Below are positions 1 to 6,097 of a stretch of 9,284 nucleotides of DNA, in pieces. The stretch comes from an uncultured Flavobacteriales bacterium. Lineage in GTDB: Bacteria; Bacteroidota; Bacteroidia; Palsa-965. The DNA lies in the NCBI GenBank assembly GCA_946478675.1, contig CAMLEF010000174.1, positions 1 to 9,284 of the forward strand. The letters run 5' to 3'. Position numbers and translations under genes: made by a program. The number at the start of each line of letters is the position of its first letter. Within the stretch, counting starts at the first letter, position 1. Under the pieces are notes generated by a model. It was not told the origin of the DNA. It did no database searches and worked only from the letters and a program-made list of their open reading frames with translations.

Positions 1-677
1 ATGATGTTGCCGGTCGGGTAATAATATTTGATCGTGTAATTCTGCTGCGGCGGCTGCGACATGAACGGTTGCAGTCCCATCGTGCCGATGCTGTTCTCGA
101 TGCCCGTTGAAAAATTCGAAACCGAAGTTCCGCTGAACGACATGAAGTTGACGGTGATGGAAGAATCCGCTTTGTTGAGCAGGATCTCGAACGAGTTGCT
201 GCCGTTATAACCGGGCGAGTTCGGATCCCAGTAAGGAACGTTCAGGTATTCGACGCAGAACGTATCGGCATTCGCGCGATAATAACACTGCGCGTTGTTG
301 TTGATGCCGAGAAACGTGAGGTCCGCAATGATGCCGCCGATGTAATTGTTTACGCCGCCGGCCGTCGGGATAGGAGGGAAGTTCGCCGCCAGGTTGCCCG
401 GACCGAATTCGAGGTAACCGTTCGAGCCGATCCACACTTTGCTTTCCGTGTACCAGTAATACGGAAACTGGAAGCCGATCTGGATCGGGCCGATGAAGTT
501 GTCGTCGCCGAGGCCGTTCACCAGCGTGCCCGAAGAAGTAATATCGTACCACTGGAACGACGGACCGCCGGGCTCGTTGCTGTCTTTCCAGGTGTAACCG
601 AAGGCATCCGGCCCGCCGGAATTCGCAGCAGCCACCAACGAAGTGAAAAGCGAAACGCCGAGTAGAAGTTTTTTCAT
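1..677 (-). CDS. Exported surface/adhesin-like protein, N-terminal part (runs off the window)
   Basis: An open frame runs without a stop from the ATG at 677-675 to the window edge, giving 225 residues; the C-terminus is missing. The start is supported by a signal peptide directly after it: MKK, a hydrophobic stretch (about residues 4-17) and a small-residue AAANS cleavage region. The mature part is rich in Gly, Asn, Tyr, Trp and Phe, with segments such as FGYTWKDSNEPGGPSFQW (26-43), IGFQFPYYW (67-75) and KVWIGSNGYLEFGPGN (80-95), the look of an all-beta jellyroll or nidogen-like extracellular domain. Such N-terminal domains are common in large Bacteroidota surface proteins exported by the type IX secretion system, whose sorting domain would lie at the unseen C-terminus. 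Two cysteines (131, 141) could form a disulfide. Base composition matches the GC-rich neighbours. Export is well supported; adhesin function is inference. Confidence 0.75.
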   Translation of the reverse strand, partial: MKKLLLGVSLFTSLVAAANSGGPDAFGYTWKDSNEPGGPSFQWYDITSSGTLVNGLGDDNFIGPIQIGFQFPYYWYTESKVWIGSNGYLEFGPGNLAANFPPIPTAGGVNNYIGGIIADLTFLGINNNAQCYYRANADTFCVEYLNVPYWDPNSPGYNGSNSFEILLNKADSSITVNFMSFSGTSVSNFSTGIENSIGTMGLQPFMSQPPQQNYTIKYYYPTGNI

Positions 678-701
678 AGTGTCAGGTTTACTGTACACTA
701 T
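676..701 (-). promoter_or_regulatory. Inverted repeat overlapping the start codon of the surface-protein gene
   Basis: On the plus strand ATAGTGT (676-682) is followed after 12 bases by its exact inverse ACACTAT (695-701). In the minus-strand mRNA this would be a 7-bp stem whose 3' arm includes the AU of the AUG. The half-site TACACTA occurs at 694-700 and again as a direct copy at 713-719, 19 bases apart (about two helical turns). It could be an operator or a weak translation-controlling hairpin. The stem is AU-rich, so chance cannot be excluded. Confidence 0.3.
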
Positions 702-743
702 ATTACGAAAAATACACTACAGACAGCTATAGAAAGTTCTTTG

Positions 744-1838
744 TTAAAAACGCCTATGGATTATATCTCGAATTTGGTCGCAAGCGTCGCTAACTGCGGA
801 TTGTAAATTGTTATTAGTTGGGTCATAATCCAGACAAGTTATGCCAAGCATGTCTGTCATTATTTTAATGTCCATGCCTCGAGGAACAATAAAAAAAGCT
901 TTCCTTCTTGTGTGTTTTCCTAAAAACATTCCGTATTCAAAGATTACATTATCTCGTGGGATAGATAATCGTTGACCTCTGCTAAAGATTTTATCATCTG
1001 GATTAAATACGAAAATTCCATATTCATAATTGGTTAAAATGTCCTCTAAAACCTCAATGTAAGCTCGTCCTGGTTCATCAAATAATCCGTCTGCCCAAGT
1101 ATCAACATGAGCATCGTGTTTTAGTCCCGATTTGATTTTTCTTGCGATTTGCAAACCTTCAGTAGATGAGCCGATAAAGATTTTTATTTTGGAACCAATT
1201 GATGTACCTGTTTCCTCATTTAGAATCTGTCCGGATTTTGCCAATAATTTGTCCAGAGATTGAAATTGGCTTTCAGAAAGTTTTGTTTCATATTTTCTTA
1301 TGTCCTTACGGCAAGTGTCGCATATTGCATTGGGTCTCATGCTTTTAGTGATATCTTTTTTTGCTTGCATAAAATCAAAAACACATCCATTTTTCGAGGG
1401 AGTGTTATGATTGTACTTCTCTGTGAAAAGGAATTTAATTAGAGTCCGTGCAAAGTAATATATAAAATATGCTCTTATTTTATTAGCGGGGATAATTAAG
1501 TCAGTAACATTATTTGTAGTTACAATTGCAACTTTCTCGTTGGATTTAGTATGAGCAAAAAGGTTTTTCCAATCATCCGCTGCTAAGGGGTTGTTAGAGA
1601 CAAATAGAATGTTTGGGTAATATCCTGATAGTTTGCATTTAATCTCGATAGCATTCTCCAAAAACTCATTACCATCATTATCTTCCAGATGGATAAGTTT
1701 AAATTTCTGAGTAACATTTCTGTCTACTTTGTGAAAAATAAAATCTTCTTGAATAGCATTTGCGATTGTAATTGCGTCTTCTAAATCATGTTCATATTTA
1801 TTGTCGAAACTTATAATGTCAAGTGGAAACTTGCTCAT
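744..1838 (-). CDS. TIR-like (CAP12/Pycsar-effector type) protein with uncharacterised N-terminal domain; putative NAD-degrading defence effector
   Basis: A complete 364-residue frame with ATG start and TAA stop. The C-terminal third (about 218-340) is a TIR-like domain: a first strand and loop KIFIGSSTEG (219-228), WADGLFDEPGRAYIEVLE (248-265), a hydrophobic strand YGIFVFNPDD (273-282), then PRDNVIFEYGMFLGK (294-308) and FFIVPRG (315-321). This is the pattern of the TIR domain in CD-NTase-associated protein 12 and Pycsar effectors, which cleave NAD+ when activated; Glu301 in NVIFE is the likely catalytic residue by analogy. Residues 1-210 match no domain I can name. They contain a cysteine set, GC152VFDF then IC173DTC176, which may bind metal. 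There is no signal peptide or membrane segment, so it should be cytosolic. The gene is about one third GC, far below its neighbours, which suggests horizontal transfer. No cyclase or STING gene lies nearby, so the activating signal is unknown. TIR fold is confident; NADase activity and defence role are inference. Confidence 0.8.
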   Translation of the reverse strand: MSKFPLDIISFDNKYEHDLEDAITIANAIQEDFIFHKVDRNVTQKFKLIHLEDNDGNEFLENAIEIKCKLSGYYPNILFVSNNPLAADDWKNLFAHTKSNEKVAIVTTNNVTDLIIPANKIRAYFIYYFARTLIKFLFTEKYNHNTPSKNGCVFDFMQAKKDITKSMRPNAICDTCRKDIRKYETKLSESQFQSLDKLLAKSGQILNEETGTSIGSKIKIFIGSSTEGLQIARKIKSGLKHDAHVDTWADGLFDEPGRAYIEVLEDILTNYEYGIFVFNPDDKIFSRGQRLSIPRDNVIFEYGMFLGKHTRRKAFFIVPRGMDIKIMTDMLGITCLDYDPTNNNLQSAVSDACDQIRDIIHRRF

Positions 1839-1849
1839 AATATGAGTTT

Positions 1850-1865
1850 GGTTAGGTTAGGGTTA
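1850..1865. repeat. Three GGTTA copies in the leader of the TIR gene
   Basis: The plus strand carries GGTTA at 1850-1854, 1855-1859 and 1861-1865; in the TIR-gene mRNA this reads as a CCUAACCUAACC-like stretch about 12 bases before the AUG. No Shine-Dalgarno sequence is visible there. The tract is short and may be chance. Confidence 0.4.
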
Positions 1866-1908
1866 TTGATTTTTCATTGCTAACATATAAATAAAACATA
1901 AATGCGAT

Positions 1909-1930
1909 TAAGGATTTAAAAAAAATCTTA
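1909..1930 (-). terminator. Weak AT-rich hairpin just downstream of the CMD-family gene
   Basis: TAAG+ATTT (1909-1917, with G1913 bulged) pairs with AAATCTTA (1923-1930) around a 5-base loop. It begins nine bases after the stop of the 1939-2556 gene, where a terminator would sit, but it is AU-rich and lacks a clean U tract outside the stem. It also lies upstream of the TIR gene, so it may instead belong to that promoter region. Confidence 0.25.
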
Positions 1931-1938
1931 GATATCTA

Positions 1939-2556
1939 TTATTTCCACGATACCGACCGTTCCTTCCTTGCCGGCGGATCTTTACGAAGCACACGGCGTA
2001 CGAGCCAGCGCATAAATTTCGGCGGGTAGCTGTAGCCTTTCGATGCGAGGCGCACGCCCATGTTGCCGTAGTCGGAATCGTTTTCCGGCAGCGTCGTGTG
2101 CAGTCCGTCGACGTAGCGGTTGTACATGCAGAACGCGGCGGCGACGAGCACGGTGTCGTGAATTTCTTCGTCGGAAGCGCCGGCTTTGCGTGCCTCTTCC
2201 ACGAGCTCCGGCGTTACTTCGCGTCCGCTGATCTGCACTTTGCCGGCGATCTGCAGCAGCGCTTTCATCTTCTCGGAAACAGGAGCGGTAGCAGGATCTT
2301 CACGGAGGCAGGCGATTGCTTTTCCATTGTCGCCAAGATGCGCGTTGACGGAAGCGGCGTGCGACTTATGGCAGAACTCGCAGTTGTTGAGCCACGAAAC
2401 ATAAGCAGCAATCAATTCGCGTTCGCCGGAAGTCAGCGGCGACGGGCCTTTGAGAATCGTCTGTGCGAGGTTGGAAAGCGCGGAGCCGGTCGGGCCTTTG
2501 TAAAAAAGCAGCTCGACGATGCCGGGCTGTGGAATATCGGTGCGGATATAAGTCAT
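1939..2556 (-). CDS. AhpD-like carboxymuconolactone decarboxylase (CMD) family protein, putative thiol peroxidase-related enzyme
   Basis: A 205-residue cytosolic protein with ATG start and TAA stop. The core SGERELIAAYVSWLNNCEFC, ending in HKSHAA (residues 43-68), is the signature of the CMD/AhpD fold (PF02627 type). The spacing of Glu47, Cys59, Cys62 and His66 is the same as Glu118, Cys130, Cys133 and His137 in AhpD, the proton-relay tetrad that drives disulfide chemistry at a CxxC pair. A second helical part (about 85-155) includes SDEEIHDTVLVAAAFCMYNRYVDGL. The basic C-terminus (about 180-205, WLVRRVLRKDPPARKERSVSWK-like) is an extension. Family members serve as peroxidases or as partners in oxidative stress defence; the name carboxymuconolactone decarboxylase reflects fold, not proven activity. 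Composition matches the GC-rich background. It is divergent from the phosphatase gene at 2758, sharing an intergenic region with two inverted repeats. Fold and tetrad are seen; reducing partner and substrate are unknown. Confidence 0.85.
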   Translation of the reverse strand: MTYIRTDIPQPGIVELLFYKGPTGSALSNLAQTILKGPSPLTSGERELIAAYVSWLNNCEFCHKSHAASVNAHLGDNGKAIACLREDPATAPVSEKMKALLQIAGKVQISGREVTPELVEEARKAGASDEEIHDTVLVAAAFCMYNRYVDGLHTTLPENDSDYGNMGVRLASKGYSYPPKFMRWLVRRVLRKDPPARKERSVSWK

Positions 2557-2611
2557 GCGGGTGATTTTATTCAGGATGCAGGAACGGAAGAAATTCCATA
2601 GGTGGATTTCG

Positions 2612-2631
2612 TGTGATCGTTCATTATCACA
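2612..2631. promoter_or_regulatory. Inverted repeat TGTGAT-N8-ATCACA in the divergent intergenic region
   Basis: TGTGAT (2612-2617) and ATCACA (2626-2631) are exact inverses separated by eight bases. The arms resemble CRP/FNR half-sites, but the spacer between TGTGA and TCACA is ten bases rather than the usual six. It lies 56 bases upstream of the CMD-family start, so it could be an operator for that gene. No regulator is identified. Confidence 0.3.
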
Positions 2632-2639
2632 AGTTGTAT

Positions 2640-2655
2640 TTCGTTGCGCAACGAA
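2640..2655. promoter_or_regulatory. Perfect 16-bp palindrome TTCGTTGCGCAACGAA, candidate operator between divergent genes
   Basis: The sequence equals its own reverse complement over 16 bases with no spacer. It sits in the 201-base region between the CMD-family gene (start 2556, minus) and the phosphatase gene (start 2758, plus), where a dimeric regulator could control either or both. An uninterrupted GC-containing palindrome of this length is unlikely by chance at one defined site. Confidence 0.45.
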
Positions 2656-2724
2656 TGTAAAATATTCACACCGTTTACGCCGCGTGAAAAATTCAGGAAC
2701 AACACCGCCGTGTCTTTATTTTTC

Positions 2725-2732
2725 GATATTTG
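2725..2732 (+). promoter_or_regulatory. Candidate Bacteroidota -7 box GATATTTG upstream of the phosphatase gene
   Basis: GATATTTG matches TAnnTTTG at five of six defined positions and would give a leader of roughly 20 bases before the ATG at 2758. No convincing -33 TTG element is seen at the right distance, so support is weak. Confidence 0.25.
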
Positions 2733-2757
2733 TGAGAACTCCCATCGAATACATTTT

Positions 2758-4860
2758 ATGACGGTTGCCCGTGTGTTGAATGCCTTTTTCTGCCGGGCGA
2801 TCGTGTGCTTGCTCCTGTTGCTTTTTCTTCCTTTCCGTGCGCATTCGCAGGAAGCCGATACGAACCAGGTCAACGATTATCTCTCGAAGATCTGGCCGAT
2901 GCATTTCCGCGATATCGACTCGGCGCTGAACCTTTCCGGCTATTGTTACCAGCAGGCGATGCGTACGCCGAACCTCACGCTGCGGATGCGCTCGCTGCAC
3001 ATGCTGGGCGTGATCGAGCAGGAAAGCGGCGACTACCAGCATTCCATCGTGCACCTCGATTCCGCGATCATGCTGGCGAAACGGCTGAACGATGAAAAGC
3101 GTCTCGGGCATTTGTACAATTCCATCGGGATGAGCTATCACCTTGCCGGCAACTATCGGCTCGGCATGGAATACGTGCTCAATTCGGCGAAGATCAAAGA
3201 GAAGATCGGCGATGTTTCCGGCACGATCACGACGTACATCAATATCGCGTCGCTGCACATGGAGCAGTCGGATACGAACAACGCGCTGAAGTACGCGCAG
3301 GATGCTTACGACTTCTGCTATAAGAACAAGGTGACGGATTATTATCCCGAAGTGAACGACGCGATGGGCCGTGTGCTCGTGTATTCCGGCGATACGGCGA
3401 AAGGGAGAATGTATCTTCTTAAAGCGCTCGATTATTCCACCACCGCAAAACAGCCGCTGAAATCGCTTTCGACGCTCGAGCAGCTCACGACCCTGGCCAT
3501 TCATAAACGTGATACGGCAGAAGCCCGTCGTTACCTTGCGCAATTCGATGAAGCCGCACGTTCCGCCAACGACCGCGCGCATCTGCCGCTGCTGTATTTC
3601 GGTTACGCGCAGTATTACTTCCTGAAAGGAAATTTACATTCCGCAGAAAAATTCATTCGCATCAGCATCGGTCTTTCGGAAAGCCGCGAGAAGCCGCGCC
3701 TGCTCGCCGACATGTACCAGGTGTATGCAAAGATCCTGCGCGCAGAAAACAAAACCGGCGAAACGATCGAAGCGCTCGAGCGTTTGTCGCAGCTGAAAGA
3801 TTCGATCAACACGATCGACAAAGAAGAAGCGGCGCGACGGATCAGCGCGGAGTACGAAAACCAGAAACAGGAAAAAGAGATCCATCGCCTCAGCGAAGAG
3901 AAGCTCGCCAACGAAAGCGAGATCCGCCAGAAAAATCTCTGGATGGTGATCGTGATCGCGGGATTGCTGCTGATCTCCGTATTGCTGTTCGGCGTGCTGC
4001 GCGTGTATCGTCGTAACCGGAAGAACATGGTGCTGCTGCAGCTGAAGAACAAGGAGATTGAGATCAAGAACAGCATCATCACGAATCGCAACCAGGATAT
4101 TTCCGACAGCATCAATTATGCCCGCCGCATCCAGGACGCACTGCTCACTGATGGGAACGAGATCCGCTCGCTGTTCCCGGAATCGTTCATCCTCTATAAG
4201 CCCAAAGACATTCTCTCCGGCGACTTTTACTGGTTCGCGGAAAAGAACGGCAAGAAGATCATGGCGGCGGCCGATTGCACAGGGCACGGCATTCCCGGCG
4301 CGCTGCTGAGCATTGCCTGCAACTCGTTCCTCAACGACATCATCAACCACGACGGCATCACGGAGCCTGCGAAAATCCTCAGCGAATTACGTTTCCTCGT
4401 GATCAAATCGCTCAAGCAAACCGGCGCGCACGGAGAAACGAAAGACGGTCTCGATATTTCGCTCATCGTGATCGACGAGCAAACGCGTACGGTGGAATTT
4501 GCCGGCGCGAAGAGCCCGTTCTGCATCGTGCGTTTTGAAAACGGGAAACCGCAGCTGGAAAAGATCGACGGTGATCGCCGGCCGGTGGGTTATTATCTCG
4601 GCAGAGGATTGCCGTTCACGAATCACACGCGCACGTATCAAACCGGCGACCGCTTCTACATTTTCACCGACGGCTATCCCGATCAGTTCGGTGGCGGCGT
4701 GAATAAAAAATACCGTCGACAAACGCTGCTGACGTTGCTGGAATCCATCGCGCATTTACCGATGCAGGAGCAGGAAAAAGCGTTGCTGGAAGCGCATTAT
4801 GAATGGAGAGGGGAAGAGGAGCAGACGGATGATATCCTGGTGATCGGGGTGCAAGTGTAA
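2758..4860 (+). CDS. Membrane TPR-SpoIIE (PP2C-type) serine/threonine phosphatase
   Basis: A 700-residue protein from the ATG at 2758. An in-frame TTG at 2644 would add 38 residues, but the 2758 start is preferred because a signal peptide (MTVARVLNAFFCRAIVCLLLLLF-like, ending near AHSQ, residue 31) follows at once. Residues about 45-350 are helical TPR repeats predicted to be periplasmic (for example MLGVIEQESGDYQHSIVHLD, 82-101). A charged coiled-coil stretch (355-393), one transmembrane helix (395-413) and a second coiled coil with DISDSINYARRIQDALL (447-463) lead to the cytoplasmic SpoIIE/PP2C domain (about 475-700). Metal-binding acidic positions are present: SGD489F, AAAD506CTGHG, FTD638G and QTDD691-692ILVIG. 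It should dephosphorylate Ser/Thr phosphoproteins, typically anti-sigma antagonists, in response to a periplasmic or membrane signal. No partner kinase, anti-sigma factor or STAS protein is in the window. The gene converges on rpoD across a hairpin terminator. Architecture is confident; target is unknown. Confidence 0.9.
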   Translation: MTVARVLNAFFCRAIVCLLLLLFLPFRAHSQEADTNQVNDYLSKIWPMHFRDIDSALNLSGYCYQQAMRTPNLTLRMRSLHMLGVIEQESGDYQHSIVHLDSAIMLAKRLNDEKRLGHLYNSIGMSYHLAGNYRLGMEYVLNSAKIKEKIGDVSGTITTYINIASLHMEQSDTNNALKYAQDAYDFCYKNKVTDYYPEVNDAMGRVLVYSGDTAKGRMYLLKALDYSTTAKQPLKSLSTLEQLTTLAIHKRDTAEARRYLAQFDEAARSANDRAHLPLLYFGYAQYYFLKGNLHSAEKFIRISIGLSESREKPRLLADMYQVYAKILRAENKTGETIEALERLSQLKDSINTIDKEEAARRISAEYENQKQEKEIHRLSEEKLANESEIRQKNLWMVIVIAGLLLISVLLFGVLRVYRRNRKNMVLLQLKNKEIEIKNSIITNRNQDISDSINYARRIQDALLTDGNEIRSLFPESFILYKPKDILSGDFYWFAEKNGKKIMAAADCTGHGIPGALLSIACNSFLNDIINHDGITEPAKILSELRFLVIKSLKQTGAHGETKDGLDISLIVIDEQTRTVEFAGAKSPFCIVRFENGKPQLEKIDGDRRPVGYYLGRGLPFTNHTRTYQTGDRFYIFTDGYPDQFGGGVNKKYRRQTLLTLLESIAHLPMQEQEKALLEAHYEWRGEEEQTDDILVIGVQV

Positions 4861-4877
4861 AAAGGTTATTAAAAACG

Positions 4878-4903
4878 AAATCCCCCGATCGCTCGGGGGA
4901 TTT
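4878..4903. terminator. Strong hairpin terminator between the phosphatase gene and rpoD
   Basis: AAATCCCCCGA (4878-4888) and TCGGGGGATTT (4893-4903) form an 11-bp perfect stem with loop TCGC. It lies 17 bases after the phosphatase stop and 44 bases beyond the rpoD stop. On the minus strand a CGTTTTT run follows, so it should serve rpoD best; on the plus strand the stem's own ATTT gives a weaker U stretch. A smaller hairpin (GGGAC 4920-4924 with GTCCC 4931-4935) lies between it and rpoD. Confidence 0.85.
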
Positions 4904-4947
4904 CTCCTGTAATTCGCCGGGGACTTACGGGTCCCGCAGCACTATTC

Positions 4948-5817
4948 TTATCCGAGATACGTCTTGAGCAGTCGGCTGCGTGACGTATGTTTCAATCGGC
5001 GGATGGCTTTCTCTTTGATCTGGCGGACGCGCTCGCGGGTGAGGTCGAAGCGTTCACCGATCTCTTCCAGCGTGAGAGCGTGTTCGCCGTTGAGGCCGAA
5101 GTAGAGACGTACGACGTCGGCTTCGCGGGCGGTGAGCGTCGAGAGCGCGCGTTCGATCTCTTTGCGCAGCGACTCGTTGATGAGCGTGTTCTCCGGGCTC
5201 GGCGTGTCTTCGCTCTGCATCACGTCGTACATGTTGCTCGTGTTCTCGTCGCTGGTAGCGAGCGGAGCGTCCATCGAGACGTGACGGCCGGTATTGCGGA
5301 GCGCTTCCTTGATGTCTTCGGGCGAAAGCTCCAGGGCGGTCGCAATTTCATCGGCGCTAGGCTCGCGTTCGAATTCCTGCTCAAGGCGCGCGAACGTTTT
5401 ATTGATCTTGTTGATCGAGCCGATCTTGTTCAGCGGAAGGCGAACGATACGCGATTGTTCGGCCAGCGCCTGCAGGATCGACTGGCGGATCCACCATACG
5501 GCGTAGGAAATGAATTTGAAACCGCGGGTCTCGTCGAAACGCTGCGCCGCTTTGATCAGGCCGAGGTTGCCCTCATTGATCAGGTCGGGGAGGCTCAGGC
5601 CCTGGTTCTGGTACTGCTTCGAAACAGAAACAACGAAACGCAGGTTGGCGTTCACCATCTTCGCCAGCGCAAACTGATCATTTTGCTTGATCCGGCGGGC
5701 GAGTTCCACTTCTTCTTCCGCAGTGATCAGGTCGACACGACCGATCTCCTGTAAGTACTTGTCGAGCGAGGCTGTTTCCCGGTTGGTAACCTGCTTTGAG
5801 ATTTTTAGTTGGCGCAT
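4948..5817 (-). CDS. rpoD: Primary (housekeeping) RNA polymerase sigma factor, Bacteroidota type
   Basis: A 289-residue sigma-70 protein that directs RNA polymerase to housekeeping promoters. Two ATGs are adjacent (5820 and 5817); the second is chosen because family members begin MRQLKI. Region 1.1 is absent, as is usual for Bacteroidota. Region 1.2 is about 15-45 ([20 protein letters not shown]), region 2 about 50-127 with the core-binding [17 protein letters not shown] (79-95) and the -10-reading [17 protein letters not shown] (98-114), region 3 about 128-205, and region 4 about 220-285 with the helix-turn-helix [20 protein letters not shown] (249-268) that reads the -35/-33 element. The protein ends TYLG. 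All expected segments are intact and the length is normal. In other Bacteroidota rpoD commonly follows pnp; here 2.7 kb of other genes lies between them. This is the most secure assignment in the window. Confidence 0.97.
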   Translation of the reverse strand: MRQLKISKQVTNRETASLDKYLQEIGRVDLITAEEEVELARRIKQNDQFALAKMVNANLRFVVSVSKQYQNQGLSLPDLINEGNLGLIKAAQRFDETRGFKFISYAVWWIRQSILQALAEQSRIVRLPLNKIGSINKINKTFARLEQEFEREPSADEIATALELSPEDIKEALRNTGRHVSMDAPLATSDENTSNMYDVMQSEDTPSPENTLINESLRKEIERALSTLTAREADVVRLYFGLNGEHALTLEEIGERFDLTRERVRQIKEKAIRRLKHTSRSRLLKTYLG

Positions 5818-5873
5818 CATAGGGGTATGCTAGAAAGTATTAGTGTTTCGATAGAATGCCGTTGTTTGGGGGT

Positions 5874-5881
5874 CAAATATG
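5874..5881 (-). promoter_or_regulatory. Candidate -7 box CATATTTG upstream of rpoD
   Basis: On the minus strand CATATTTG matches TAnnTTTG at five of six defined positions and would give a leader near 55 bases before the rpoD start at 5817. The expected -33 region holds a T run rather than TTG, so support is weak. Confidence 0.25.
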
Positions 5882-5992
5882 TTCGGTTTACGACGAATGC
5901 GGTAAAAAGTTACGAATTGTCAGGAAACTGTTGATAAGAAAAAAGTTTCTAAATGACTGTAGGCACAGCGATTAATGGAAACGCCGCAACGG

Positions 5993-6096
5993 CGCGGGTT
6001 GCATCGTGTACGAAGGAGGCGGGATCCAATGATGGGTTGTTTCATAAAAGCGGTTCTTTACAGCTTAATCCCATAGCCCGCAAAAAGTAACCCGCG
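5993..6096. ncRNA. Possible structured RNA domain I (rod-like hairpin upstream of the 6185 gene)
   Basis: CGCGGGTTGC (5993-6002) pairs with GTAACCCGCG (6087-6096) as a 10-bp stem with one G-U pair. Inside it, GCGGG (6019-6023) pairs with CCCGC (6077-6081), and ATGGG (6032-6036) pairs with CCCAT (6070-6074), in consistent nested order. The 5' arm also overlaps the small hairpin at 5982-5994, so alternative folds are possible. No known RNA family is recognised. The strand is uncertain; plus would make it part of the leader of the 6185 gene. Confidence 0.35.
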
Positions 6097-6097
6097 G

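Noticed and set aside
744..1838. Reading the TIR gene as part of a CBASS or Pycsar operon
   Set aside because: No CD-NTase or Pycsar cyclase gene is adjacent, and the N-terminal half does not look like STING or a cyclic-nucleotide-binding domain.
2098..2601. A 167-residue plus-strand frame opposite the CMD-family gene
   Set aside because: The minus-strand frame has the AhpD tetrad; this one has no supporting features.
2644..2757. Extension of the phosphatase to an upstream TTG start
   Set aside because: It would put 38 non-signal residues before an evident signal peptide and would start inside the 16-bp palindrome.
2716..3582. A 288-residue minus-strand frame opposite the TPR region
   Set aside because: Arg/His-rich shadow of the phosphatase gene; no start signal or domain.
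4987..5754. A 255-residue plus-strand frame inside rpoD
   Set aside because: It lies fully antisense to an unmistakable sigma factor and has no family features.
6003..6086. Idea that the structured intergenic region is a tRNA, tmRNA, SRP RNA or 6S RNA
   Set aside because: No T-loop consensus, CCA-stem, GGAA tetraloop domain or single long rod with central bubble was found. The two adjacent hairpins do not match these families.
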